A DNA stretch of 64,000 bases, taken from assembly GCA_010356995.1 (NCBI GenBank), contig ML996696.1, forward strand, positions 2,364 through 66,363. Direction: 5' to 3'. The position numbers were made by a program, and so were the translations under genes. The stretch is from Trichodelitschia bisporula. Its lineage: Eukaryota > Ascomycota > Dothideomycetes > Phaeotrichales > Phaeotrichaceae. The notes under the pieces are model-generated. The model did no database searches. It saw nothing but the letters and a program-made list of their open reading frames with translations, and was not told the origin of the DNA. Below are positions 21,166-32,881 of this stretch, in pieces (position 1 is the stretch's first letter; each line of letters begins with the position of its first letter).

Positions 21166-24100
21166 CTACTCCTCACCCCTCCCACTACTTTGCAAATCAA
21201 ACTCCAAACTCTGCCTCCTCTCCCTCTCCCTCTCAAGCTGCATCCTCAACTCCTCATTCTCCAACCTCCCCTCCTCAAGCCTCTTCCGCGCCCCACTCCG
21301 ATCCAACAACCTCGCCTCCCTCTCCGCCTTCAGTCTTCTCTCCAGCTCCTTCAGCCGATGAATCCACCGCTGCTCATTCGGCTGCATCACCCCCGTAGAA
21401 ACAGGTATCCCACTAGCAGGCCGACGCGTCGGGCTCTCCAACTCCGGCACCGGCGCCGGCGTACTCGCCGACGACGCGGGCCGCCTCCCGCCTCCCGTCT
21501 CCACCGCGCTCGTGCTATGATGCCGTAGCAGCGTCGCCGCCATGCTAGCGCGGGTCGCATCCCGATTCGTCGACGGACTGCGCTGCAAATCCGGATGCGG
21601 GGCGCGCGAGGAAGCTGTCCCAGGCCGCGTGGGGGACGTGTTGCGCGCGAACTCGAGCTCGGCCTTTAGGAGCTTGTTCTCGTTCTTCAGCTTTGAGAGC
21701 TCGGAGCTTTGGCTCCGGCTGGAGGAGCGGGAGGCAGAGCGGCGGTCGCGCTCGGCGTCTGCATTCGCTGAGGCCGCGGCGCGGGACGCGGCTTGCGTGA
21801 CCATTTTCTCGAGGTGGTCGATGCGCTTGGTGCGCACGTCGATTGCGTGCTCGAGCGTTTGGAAGTCCTTCCAGAGGGACTTTTCGACGTCGCGGATGCG
21901 CGCGCGGAAGCCCCCGACGAGCACCTCTACTGTCTTAACCGCTAGGTTGATGTTGCGGCTGAAGGCGGCGAGGTTGCGCCCGATGACGTCGACGCTGGGC
22001 AACTGGTCGCCGACCAGGCTGTTCTTCTGCATGAAGTCGGCGCCGCAGAGGGTTGATAGCCGGTTCCAGAGCGCGAGGAGCAGATTATTGCGCTCAAGCA
22101 GCTGCTCGCGGAACTGTGCCTCGAGCGCGGAGAACTTGCGCCGGTCGGCGTTGCGCGCTTGCTCCAGCTCCATGGCGCGGGTGTCGTTCTGCTGGATGGT
22201 CCGCGTCAGGCTTTGCTGGCTGCGCTGCATCTGGTCGAAGTGGTTGCGGTCCTGGCGACGCGCTTGCCGCTCCTTTTCGAGGAGCTCTGATAGCTTGCGT
22301 GACTCGAGCCCTGCGGACTCGAGGAGGGCGTCGCGGTTGCGTAGCACGCGCTCTTTTTCGGCGAGTTCGGCTCGTGCGGCGTCGAGGCTTGTGAGCGTGT
22401 GCTCGAGGTCTGACTGCAGCTTGGTGACGTCCTGCAATGTATGGTTAGACAAGGTAGATGATGAAGTAGAACAATACACACCTTCAAGATGCTTGACCGC
22501 GTGCCAGTGAGATCCCCCAGCGCCTCCAGCAAACTGCCCTCGAGCGCCTCCAAGCGCTCCTTCCACGTCGACGCCTCCGTCTCCTTCGCGGCGAGCGCGC
22601 GCTTGAGCTTGCGAACCTCGTCCTTGGACTTGTTGTTCTGCCCATTGAGATCGTCAAGCACCTTCTGAAGAGCCTCCTTCTCCTGACTGTCGAGCACATC
22701 ACGCTGGCGCCGCTCCTCGGTGATCCGCTCCTCAAGCTCGCGCATGCGCTCCTTCTCGTCCTGGATCGTCGACTGCGCGGCCGACAGCGCCGCCTCCAGC
22801 TCGCCGATCTTGATCTTGTCCGCTTCTTGCTCCTCACGCAGGAACGAGATCTCGCCCTGCCCGGACTCGAGCTGCACGTCGAGGCGCTCGTTCTTCGCCA
22901 CCGTGTCGCGCAGCTTCTTGTCCAGCTGTTCGAGCTCGCGCTCGTGTTCCTCGAGCTGTTGCTCCAGGGACTGCTCCTTGCGCCGGCTGGCGTTCAGCTC
23001 GTCCTCAAGGCGCACCACACTCTCACTGACGCGCTTCATCTCCTGCTGTAGCGCCGCGAAGTCTTGCTCACGCTGGTCAAGCTCCTTGTTCAGCTCATCA
23101 ATCTCCTTGAGCGCCTCCTCGCGCAGCTCTTCGATCTCCTCATCGCGCTCCTGCAGCGCCTCAAGCGCCTCATCACGCTCACTCTGCAAAGCCTGCAGGT
23201 CCTCCATAGCGAGTTCGCGTTCCTGCTTTAGCGCGCGGTTCTCAGTTTCGGCGTTCTGCAAGATATCGAGATGGGCGTTGAGCTCGCGCTCGAGGTCTTG
23301 GTTCGTCATCTTGATCTGCGCAAGCTCGTCCCTTAGCGCCGCCTGCTTCTTCTCGAGGTCATCGCGCTCAGCATCGCTCATCTGCGTTGCGCGCGTCCCA
23401 CCACTTGCCCGCGACTCCGCCCGATTATGCGCGCGCGAAACAGACCGCTCGAAGATGCTGTCGCCCGCGACCGAACGCACCTCATGCGCGCCATGAATAT
23501 GCGCCCGCCGCTGGTGCAGTTTGAGGTCCTCGATCTCCTGCTGCAAGCGCTCGCGCTCGCGGTTCCTAGACGTGAGCATCGACGTCTGCGCACTGAGGTC
23601 GCGGCGGAGCTCCGCATTCTCGTGCTTCAGCGCCTCGACGAGCGTGGACGTGCGCGAGTTGACGGTGTCATTGGTGCTGAAGTCTGACTCGGAGCGCGCG
23701 CCGTAGCTCATCGTGCTGCGCTTGCTCATGTAGCCGGAGCGTAATTGGCTGCCGACTGTCGACGCGGCCTCGGCCTTGAGACGACGGATCTCCTCGCGCA
23801 GCTTCTCGGCGTCTTCGTCGGCTTGCTCGCGGCGCGCGGTCTCGGCTTCCAGGAGGTCCTTCCACATCTCCATCGTCTCCTCCAGACTGGTGCTCGGCAC
23901 TGGCTTGGTCTCGCCCATTGTCTTGACGTAGTCGGCGAGGCGGCGCTTATCGACTTCCTTGGCTAGATTGTCGCTCTGCAGCTTCTCGACCTCCATCTCG
24001 TACTGCTGGACACATTCGCGCAGGAAGATAATCTCCTCCTCCATCTCGGCGCGCTCTTCGGAGTGGTCGCTGTCCTCATCGGATGTGCCCTTCGCCCCCT

Positions 24101-25814
24101 CCTGTTCCTTGAGTCGCTGCTCCAGCTCCCTGACCTTGCGCCGCAGACCCTGGTTCTCCTTGCGTTCGTTCGCCAGATCCGTCTGTAGCTGCACGCTCTT
24201 GCCAATCATCTCCTTGACGCCTTCGTCAGAACGGTTCTGGAGTGCCTGGTCAAGGAAGTGAATCTTGAGCTTGAGGTCAAAGTTCTCCTTGCTAAGCTTA
24301 TCGATCTTACTATTCTGCTCCTTCAGCGTGAGATTATTCTTCGAGCGGCTGCTAAATGACAACCCCATCGTACGCCGCGCTTCGGGTGAGTTGGGATGCT
24401 TCTCGCGGTACTCACGCGCCACCGTCTCCGGCACGCGGATGTTCTGGACGTGCTGGGCAATCACCGTGTCAGTCGGAGCTGCAGAAACGCTATCGCCGGG
24501 GCGGGGCGTCGCTGGTGGCGATACTGAACTTGCCCGTTCTTCCTCGAGTTTTCCCAGCGTGCTCTCTGTGCCGATCCCGGTCGTACTGGTCGAGCTGCGC
24601 GTACGGCCTAACTGATGTCCGGACTCGCTGTAGCTCGAGCCCAGCGACGAGGCGATGCTGCCCAGGCTCGGAAGCCGCGAAAGCGAAATGCTCGGCCGGA
24701 TGCTGTTCGATGTCGGCGCGGCGCCGCCCGATTGCAAGGCGTAGTCGGCTCCGAGGGTGATTTCACTGCCCGCGTCGGAACGATTAGTGAACGAAGACGT
24801 AGACGAGCGCTGGCTGGCTTGCCGGTGCTGTAAGAAGCTTGGCCTCTTGAGAAGACGAGAAGATGCGGATGTACGAGAGTTTTGGTCGGGCGCTGGACTG
24901 CGCGTAGGTGTTGGAGCGTCATCGTCCGGGGCCGTCAGTTTGACCGTTGATGCCTGCGAAACTGACCTGGCGTGTCCGTGGTTTGTAGTCTCTGCACTGC
25001 TTGCGCCATCTATGCTGTCCTTACTATCGTCAAGGGCACCCTGGCTAGCAAACGACTGTACGCTGCGCATTCGCGAAAGGTTGCGTCGTGCCGCGGCGGC
25101 GGCAGGTGAAGACGTGCTGATGTCCATATCCGACTCATCCGTGAGTATATGCCCGGTCGCATAGGGTGTCTTGTAAGCGCTCGATGGCGTAGGTGGGCTT
25201 TGCGTAATGTCCGTGGTGTCCAGCACCGGCGTCTCGTCGATTGTGGCTTCACCGGTGTTATCGTGATTTTCACTCTCCATGTGATCCCGCTTCTCTTCAT
25301 TCTGCTCCAAATCAACACCTCCCACATTCTCCTCTTCAATCGGTTCAGGCGCCGTCGTCCCTCCAAAAAGATATGTATCGTCGGCTCCCGTCGGCCCCGG
25401 AAGTGCCAGGGGCGTACTCTCAGGTATGAAACTCGACTCCATATCCATCAAGCGGCGCCGGGTATCGTGCTCCATCAGCGCGCTTTCTTCATCGGGCACA
25501 TCACCCAGCAGCGACAGCGAATCATCGTCCGCTGGTAGCGGCGGGAGGTCCGCATCGGGTGTCTCAAAGGCGCGAACATCGGAAGCCGGAGACGCAGGAA
25601 TCGCCGTACCGGAGTGTGGAGCGAGTGACGGGGGCGGAGAAGCCGGCTTCTGCGCGGGCTCTGGTATGGGATCTGATGCGGACTCTTCGGCGGGGTCTGA
25701 CGCGGGTTCAAACGCGGTGAACTCGGGGGGTGCGGGTCGCTCGTCGGGGGTGGGAGGAGCGCTTTTGAGGGTAAGCGCTGCGGTCGCAGCGGCAAGCGCC
25801 GCAACTTCGTCCAT
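21166..25814 (-). CDS. ApsB/Mto1-type microtubule organiser with CM1 motif
   Basis: Two exons (22482-25814 and 21166-22431, intron 50 nt) encode 1532 aa. These proteins recruit and activate gamma-tubulin complex at spindle pole bodies, septa and other cytoplasmic sites, and affect nuclear positioning in hyphae. The first 450 residues are Ser/Pro-rich and disordered. A CM1 (centrosomin N-terminal) motif follows at roughly 490-540: LKEQNSKIDKLSKENFDLKL then KIHFLDQAL. After it comes about 900 residues of nearly continuous coiled coil rich in Glu, Arg and Leu. The C terminus has the Mto2-binding type helix (RWIHRLKELERRLKAEREAR, LLDRSGARKRLEE). CM1 plus this C-terminal block identifies the family; human relatives are CDK5RAP2 and pericentrin-like proteins. 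Long open frames on the other strand are shadows of the coiled coil. Confidence 0.9.
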
Positions 25815-26349
25815 TGGGCGTGAGTTGGTCGCCTGCTGGGAGTCGGTGGTGGATGCGTGTTAGCAGAGGGGCATTCGCGATAGTTGGGTCGGTCGACGAT
25901 GGGAAAGTTGCTTGGTGTTGAGTTCGGGTGTCGCGTCTGATTGGGCCCGTGCGCGTTGACGTGCACTTGGCGCTGACGCAGGGGTTGCTGGGGCGATTCG
26001 CTTATGATGCCTGATTAGGGAAAACGACAACGGTCGTGGGCTTGTTTGGGCGGGAATCTGGTACACGTCGGAACATCGGAGCAGATATATATGATGGTCT
26101 CGCTGCTTCTGTACCACGGTCTGCAGCCACTCGGAACAAGATCTCGTGCCGGAGTGGATACCATTAAGCAAAAGTGCCTGCAAACGCAGGACAAGTCAAG
26201 GGGTATCAGTTGCTACAGCACCACTCGCACATCTGTTGCGTCAACAGGAATACAGAAGTCTATTGACACTGGATGGATCATTATGTACTGGTACCGACAA
26301 CAAACGCCCAACCAAAGCCGTCGAGCCTGCAGGTCCACGTAGCCGGCTC
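25815..26349. other. intergenic region
   Basis: Promoter of the Mto1-like gene and 3' flank of GRC3. A run of ATATATAT occurs near 26085. No gene was recognised. Confidence 0.5.
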
Positions 26350-28584
26350 TCATTGGAACCGTCTCGCTTTCCACACCTGCATCATCGGAGCCCCCTCTTC
26401 TTCGCGTGCCACCTCCACCCACGGTGCCTCTTCCATGCTTGGGGTGCCATGTCCATGGCTGCGGGCCCACTCATGGTAATGCACATCCTCGGTGTAGGCC
26501 CATCCAGGACACTCCAGGGCGCCGAACCCCAGGACAATGTGGCCCGGCGGTATATCGCGGAGCACGTGCCCTGGAATCGGGGTCACCAGGTGCAGCTGTT
26601 TGGCATGGTTATCAATACCGCGGACTAGAGCCAGACCGATGACGCGAGACATCTTCGGGTCCAGCGGCGTGGCGTAACCCTCTGAATCATCGAGAAAGTA
26701 AGGAATATCGTCGCACACGACGCGGCGACCACTAAGAGCACCATCGCAGGTGACGACTATGATGGAGACGAGGCTGCCGTTGAGCAACTTCTCCATCATC
26801 CTGTGGTGTTTCGGCGGGACTTCGCCGAAGATAAAGACACCGGCAATGTCGTGTTTTGTTAAATTCCACTGGTCACCCCACGAGACGACCAGCGGCCGCT
26901 GTCTGGTCAACGGCACGGCATCCCACTGAAGGACTTCAGCCGGTTTTGCGTGGAAGTATGAAATGAGCTGCATCTCGCGCATCTCAGCGGCGGGTCTAGG
27001 CGGGCGATGCGTCTGGAAGGGCTGTGGCGGAAGGAGCTCGACCCGCTTGTCCTTGGTCGACTTCATGATGTCCATGGCTGCCTTGGTCTGACCTTGTGCG
27101 AGGCAGACCACAACGGAGGGGTTCAGTGCTTTCGTCAGCTCTTCATTGAGCTCAGACGCAAAGCCCTGATACCACGTGGGACATCTTGCCACGAGAGGAA
27201 TGGCCTCAGAGTAGCGGGCGGCCTCCTGGCTAAGGACACTGTGGTGGTTTATGAGATCCTTCACAGCGTCCAGAAAGTGAGTCTGGCTTTCTCTGTAGCC
27301 CCTGAGGCCGATGGCGTGAGCCCGGACCACCTGCAAAGCTTTAGAACTTGTGGATGGATGGGCGAAATGTGGGCAGAGGACAGGCTCGCGTAAAAGCACA
27401 AGTGAAATCTGGCCTGGCGGTGCGAATTCTTGTTTGCTGGGATCGAGATCCAGGATGGCAATCGTCCGAGGTCCAGACTTAGTTCGTGACACTGTCAGAT
27501 AGCTGTTGGAGAGGAGACGGGTAAACGTCGATTTCCCGCAGTTTGCAGGTCCGCAGATCTGTACCACTGACTCGCTCCGCACCATCGACTCAACAAGCGT
27601 GTTGATAGGTAGCTGCCACTTAGCGGGTATCTCTAATGGAAAGAGGTTCCGTTCGAGCGGATCGTCAGCAGAATTTGCAAGCTGCGTCCGTTAGCAATGT
27701 GATGGGAGATAGTGGAGTATCTACCTTTTTGTAGCTGATGAGCGAATCGTCCTCACGAGTGGCCCATAACGGTGCGAACAAGGGTGAGACTCTCCCCAAG
27801 GTGGGTAGACTCTCCTCTATTCTCCCCGGAATTTCGATGTGGATCACCGCTCCACCGGACGATATGCACTTGATGACAGGTATCGGGCAGATTGAAGGAG
27901 CTACGACGCGCTTCCGCCCGGACTTGACGGTGAGAAGCGCTCCTTGCAGAGTGACGATACCCGACTCAACCTCCAACTCATACTGGCCAACGATTGCCAA
28001 AGTCTGGGTGCAATTAAGACGAAGTCGCTCGCATGAAGCCCCTTTCTTGAGAATAGCCCCAGGAGTTTCCTTCCACGAGCTCAAGACCAAGTTCTTCTGG
28101 ACGACAGGCTCGTCCAGTTCGGCCTCGTCAGCTGGATCATCCGTTTCCGAGACCATAGGAGAGTCGGACTGGTACTCCGCACTCGGATCCCAGAAGTCCA
28201 CCGGCTCTTGTGGCACACCGGCAGGCACAGACCCAGATACCACCGACTGCTCCATGGCAGTCCTCGCTCGCTCAAGCACCTCGCGTGCGGAGAGCTGCGG
28301 TGGTGACTGTGGACGCGGAGGAGGTTGTCGTGTCGTTTTGGACTTCTTCGGGCCGTTTTGCATCCCATTGTTCTGGATGGCGGGTGTGCTCTGGTCGGGC
28401 GAGCCTGCACTGCCGATGTTCTCGCCATCATCGCGTCGTCTACTCTTTGCAGCTGCGAACGCGCTCAGCGGTTCTACCTAGCAGCATGATTAGCTCGAGC
28501 AAACAGCAAGACAGAATCCTTACGCTCCGTCCGCGAGGGCACTTCCGCCGCCTTTCTTTTGCGTTTCATCTCCACGGCCGACAT
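26350..28584 (-). CDS. GRC3: polynucleotide 5'-hydroxyl-kinase Grc3 (NOL9 family)
   Basis: Three exons (28524-28584, 27725-28473, 26350-27681; introns 50 and 43 nt) give 713 aa. Grc3 phosphorylates 5'-OH RNA ends and, with the Las1 nuclease, processes ITS2 of pre-rRNA in the nucleolus. The N terminus is basic (MSAVEMKRKRKAAEVPSRTE) and followed by a disordered region. The Walker A loop is VQICGPANCGKSTFTRLL, followed by TIAILDLDPSKQEFAPPGQISL with the Asp-containing block typical of the Grc3/Clp1 kinase family. Downstream blocks include CPTWYQGFASELNEEL and the GLALVRGIDNHAKQLHLVTP block near the C terminus. Length fits the family. It is transcribed away from RPA34, from a promoter of about 200 bp. 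Confidence 0.93.
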
Positions 28585-28783
28585 CTTTAGAATGCTTAAG
28601 TGAGAGGGGTTGTTACATCGCCGGCCTTTGCTCCCCTAGAAAAGCTGCCCGCGCCAAGATTCAGACGGGAGCGTGGAGAGCTCCACTATTTTCTGCCACC
28701 GCCTTCGCAACAATTTCTCGCGCGTAAAGCATTGCGAGCATTTAGCGCCGTCGTTCTCTTCCAATTCACCTAAAGCTCCCACC
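28585..28783. promoter_or_regulatory. bidirectional promoter between GRC3 and RPA34
   Basis: Only 199 bp separate the two start codons, so both core promoters and leaders must lie here. No TATA box is evident on either strand, which fits housekeeping ribosome-biogenesis genes. It probably co-regulates rRNA processing and Pol I transcription; that is an inference from gene function. Confidence 0.7.
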
Positions 28784-30527
28784 ATGTCGCCCTCAAACCC
28801 CGTCGCCAGAAAGGCCGTCGCGCCAAAGAGGAAGCCTGTCAAGCGTCCGCCACCTCCACCCAAGTCAACGCTCAGCGAAGAGTTCGTCGTGGAGTCGGAC
28901 AGTGATGATTCTCCTAGCGTAGGACAGCCAGAGATAGAAGAGCTTGCGATACGGAGCGAAAAGCCAGTGCAGAAGGCGACCACGAAACCGGACGCGAAGG
29001 CCACTGCGAAGCCGCCTACGAAGCCAGCCGTAACCGCGAAGAAGAGCAAGCCACCCCCACCACCTACGAGCGAGTCCAGCGACAACGAGGAAGATGAGGA
29101 GACAGGTAGCGCAACATCAGATTCTGAGAGTGACGAGCCACCACAAAAGTCCGAGGGGAAGAGAGTAGTGGATAAGCGGAAGCAAAATGGCGCGGAGAAG
29201 CCCAAGAGCCCCGAACAACCCAAACAAAAAGTCATCGACAAAAAGCCGAAGAGTCCAGAGATTACAAAGTCCAAGGCTGCCGCACCTCCACCCACAGTCT
29301 CGTCCAGCGAAACCGAAACCGAGTCCGACTCCGAGTCTGAGGCAGAAGCGGGGGCCGATGTGGACGCCATGGACGTCGACACACCGGCGAAGAACACAAA
29401 GCCAACAAGCGAGGAGGAATCAGACAGCGCCAGCGAGGCGTCCAGCTCAGAGGTCGAAGAGGCGGTACCCCCGAAGAAGGCAACGCCCCCAAAGGCTAAG
29501 CAAAACGGAAAAAAGGCTGCGACTCCGTCGTCCAGCGACGAGGAATCCGACAGTGATGCTTCGAGCTCAGATGAGGATACGACTCCCCAGAAGAACACAG
29601 CCAAGGTCGCGCAAAATGGAGTCAGCAAGAAGCAAGCGAGCGAGTCTGAAGCAGAGTCTGAAGTGGACGAGGAGGAGTCGGGAGACGCGGAGTCTGGAAG
29701 CGAGGAGGCTGAAGACGAAGAACCCGAGGCCGAAGAAGCGCCTCAGCAGTCGACTCGACTTCCCGACGGAACGGTTCATTTCCGACCAGCCCCTCCATTT
29801 CATCCCCCGCGCGGCTTCCAACCCATCGAAGCATCATCGATCCCCACAGCACCCAAGTTCCTGAGCGCCGAACAACTCCAGGGCAAGCAGCTGTGGTACA
29901 TCACAGCCCCGGCAAATGTGCCCATCACAGAACTAAAAGAGGTGGCCCTGGAGAAGATTTCGAACAATGAGCCCGTCTTCGCCCATGACGGCATGGACTT
30001 TGCGTTTGTGCAGGATGAGGAGGCTGCGACTAGCACACGGATTGCAGTGCCTAGGAGCAAGGGGTTTGAAATACGTATGTCGGATCTCGCACCAAAAGTT
30101 CTTCGCTAACTGAACAGTGAGCATGCCAGTGAGCGAGGTGCTCCACATGCAGCAAGTCCCGCACATTCCCTCTGCTACCGATTCAGCACCCGGCCCTCGT
30201 CCGCCTAATCGGCCGCAGCCTAAGGGTCTCAAAATGCGCTTCAGGCCGGCGGCGTTTGGGAAGGAAGATCCGGGCACCATTGGCTCCTCGGACGATGAGC
30301 AGGCGCCGCGGCCGCAGTTTGTCAAGCCGCGAGATGTCCCGGTTGCAAGCGAGTCGCGAAAGCGGAAAGCGGATGACGAGGCCGAGGCGGCTCTCTCCAA
30401 GAAGAAGAAGAAAAAGCACTCTCTCGACCGCGCGGACGTGCCGACCAGTAGCCCGAAGGTTGCTGCTACACCCGATAAGGGGAAGAAAGACAAGGAGAAG
30501 AAGCGGCGTCGGAGTAGCCAGGTGTAA
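28784..30527 (+). CDS. RPA34: RNA polymerase I subunit RPA34-like protein
   Basis: Two exons (28784-30074, 30118-30527; intron 43 nt) give 566 aa. Rpa34.5 forms a TFIIF-like heterodimer with Rpa49 that stabilises Pol I and helps elongation on rDNA. The first 320 residues are a long acidic-serine and lysine tract (blocks such as SSSDEESDSDASSSDED). The conserved A34 domain follows: VHFRPAPPFHPPRGFQPIEA, GKQLWYITAPANVPITELKE and GMDFAFVQDEE. It continues across the intron (GFEI then LSMPVSEVLHMQQVPHIP). The C terminus is highly basic (SKKKKKKH, KDKEKKRRRSSQV), as in other Rpa34 proteins. The acidic N-terminal extension is much longer than in yeast. The upstream in-frame ATG at 28673 is rejected because it lies in the shared promoter. 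Confidence 0.85.
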
Positions 30528-31099
30528 TGAATGACGACGTGTCGACGGCATTCACTGAGGGCGTCTCAGGTTAATTCAAGGAAACGCGGAGCTCCGCCTC
30601 GCGATGGGGATAAAAGCGGCATTGTACTACTATCTGCATCTAGCCTCGCGCTTCGCGATGGCTCCGGTAGTTATTGGCGTCATGGTGCTAGCCATAGTGC
30701 ATACGGCACTTCGGATCTCAAAATGCATTGAATGCGATGATGCAGTCTCCAGGGTCTTCAGCCTTGTCGCTGACATTGTACAGTAGCGTTGTGGCTTCAG
30801 TTGACTTGCACAAATCCAGTCCAGATTCCATTTCCAGACAGTCCCGTTTGTCACGCAGTTAAACGTCTCCTCCTCACCACTATCATGACTTCCACGTGCC
30901 CAATTCACTCCTACCTGCTGATTCAAAGCCCTCTCATCAGGGCTCCGACACGCTTGGCGGTGCCGTGATCGGGGACAAGGGTTTGAAAAGTGGGGGAGGG
31001 GCAAAATCAATTTTCATCCAAAAGTGACTCCACGCCCGAAACTTTTTCCTCCACATCATCACCACCTTCAATCACCCACCTCAACTACCTACGATCATC
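30528..31099. other. intergenic region
   Basis: 3' flank of RPA34 and promoter of the serine hydroxymethyltransferase gene. The last 80 bp are rich in C and CA, a typical leader of a highly expressed fungal gene. No other gene was recognised. Confidence 0.5.
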
Positions 31100-32653
31100 A
31101 TGGCCACCTACGCTCTTCCTCAGTCTCACAAGGATGTAAGTGTGTTGTCTGTATAACCATAAGCACGTACTGACACCGCCAGCTCATGGAGAAGTCTCTC
31201 GTCGAGACTGACCCAGATGTCGCCGAGATCATGGTATGCTCATCGCCTACCACGGTGGTAACATCTCTAACTCCCCCAGAAAAAGGAAATTCAGCGCCAG
31301 CGCGAGTCCATCCTCCTCATCGCGTCGGAGAACGTCACCTCGCGCGCCGTCTTCGACGCTCTCGGCTCCCCTATGAGCAACAAGTACTCTGAGGGCTACC
31401 CCGGCGCTCGCTACTACGGTGGCAACCAGCACATCGACTCCATTGAGCTGCTGTGCCAGTCGCGCGCGCTGCAGACTTTCGGGCTCGACTCTGAGAAGTG
31501 GGGTGTCAACGTCCAATGCCTCAGCGGCTCGCCCGCCAACCTGCAGGTCTACCAGGCGATCATGCGCCCGCATGAGCGCCTGATGGGTCTGGACCTGCCG
31601 CACGGTGGGCATTTGAGCCACGGGTACCAGACGCCGCAGCGGAAGTGAGTGACCTAGTTCTGGCTTTTGGGATTCCGCTAACCATCCAGGATCTCCGCCG
31701 TCTCCACCTACTTCGAGACCTTCCCGTACCGTGTCAACCTCGAGACGGGCATCATCGACTATGACCGCCTGGAGGAAAACGCGTCCATGTACCGCCCCAA
31801 GGTTATCGTGGCGGGCACGTCGGCGTACTGCCGCAACTTCGACTACGCGCGCTTCCGCAAGATCTGTGATCAGATCGGCGCGTACCTCGTCGTCGACATG
31901 GCGCATATCTCCGGCCTGGTCGCAGCGGGCGTGTCGCCGTCGCCGTTCGAATTCGCCGACATCGTCACCACCACAACGCACAAGTCGCTGCGCGGGCCCC
32001 GCGGCGCCATGATCTTCTTCCGCAAGGGCGTGCGCTCCACCGATCCCAAGACTGGTAAGCAGACGCTGTACGACCTCGAGGCCCCGATCAACTTCTCTGT
32101 CTTCCCCGGCCACCAAGGTGGCCCGCACAACCACACCATCACGGCACTGGCGGTGGCGCTCAAGCAGGCCCAGACCGAGGACTTCAAGCTGTACCAGCAG
32201 CAGGTGGTAAAGAACGCCAAGGCGCTCGAGAACGCGTTCAAGGAGCTCGGCTACACGCTCGTCACCGGCGGCACGGACAACCACATGGTGCTGCTGGACC
32301 TTAAGCCGCAGGCGCTGGATGGTGCGCGTGTTGAAGCTGTCCTTGAGCAGGTCAACATTGCGTGCAACAAGAACACGACGCCTGGCGACAAGTCTGCGTT
32401 GACGCCGATGGGTATCCGCATTGGAGCGCCGGCCATGACCAGCCGTGGCCTCGGCGAGCAGGACTTCCACCGCATCGCTCAGTACATCGACACCTGCATC
32501 AAGCTCACCAAGCAGATCCAGGGGTCGCTGCCGAAGGAGGCCAACAAGCTCAAGGACTTCAAGGCTGCGGTTGCGAGCGGGCAGATTTCCGAGATCAACG
32601 AACTGAAGAAGGAGATTTCGTCGTGGGCTGTGACGTTCCCGCTGCCGGTTTAA
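31100..32653 (+). CDS. serine hydroxymethyltransferase, cytosolic
   Basis: Four exons (31100-31135, 31183-31233, 31280-31644, 31690-32653; introns 47, 46 and 45 nt) give 471 aa. The PLP enzyme converts serine and tetrahydrofolate to glycine and methylene-tetrahydrofolate, feeding one-carbon metabolism. It starts [18 protein letters not shown], with no mitochondrial presequence, so it is the cytosolic isoenzyme. Family blocks are [42 protein letters not shown], and [16 protein letters not shown], which contains the PLP-binding lysine. The C terminus reads [13 protein letters not shown] then [13 protein letters not shown]. Three introns cluster in the 5' part, usual for this gene in filamentous fungi. 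Codon use is strongly C-ending, suggesting high expression. Confidence 0.97.
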
Positions 32654-32881
32654 GCGTTTGCATGGCTTTGGAGTTGGGTGTTGCTTTTCGGCGGGGAGCT
32701 TAAAAGGTGTCTTCAACAATGACGTCTGGGGGCGGGAATATGGCGTTTGGATGATTTGGGCGGGCTTCACCAGCCGCGTCTTGCAGCATGTAGACAGACT
32801 CACAGGCCACAGATCGGAGAGCGATGATAAGCTTTTCGTAAGTTCAAAACAGGGCTCAACGCCTTTCTTTCTAATCTTCCA

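Noticed and set aside
22720-23496. Ser/Arg-rich frame antisense to the coiled-coil gene
   Set aside because: Ser/Arg/Cys text is what coiled-coil Glu/Arg/Leu codons give on the other strand.
31247-32803. 518-residue open frame antisense to serine hydroxymethyltransferase
   Set aside because: It is a GC/codon-bias shadow of a certain gene: no family motif, an Arg/Val/Leu/His-rich text and an unbroken overlap with four exons.
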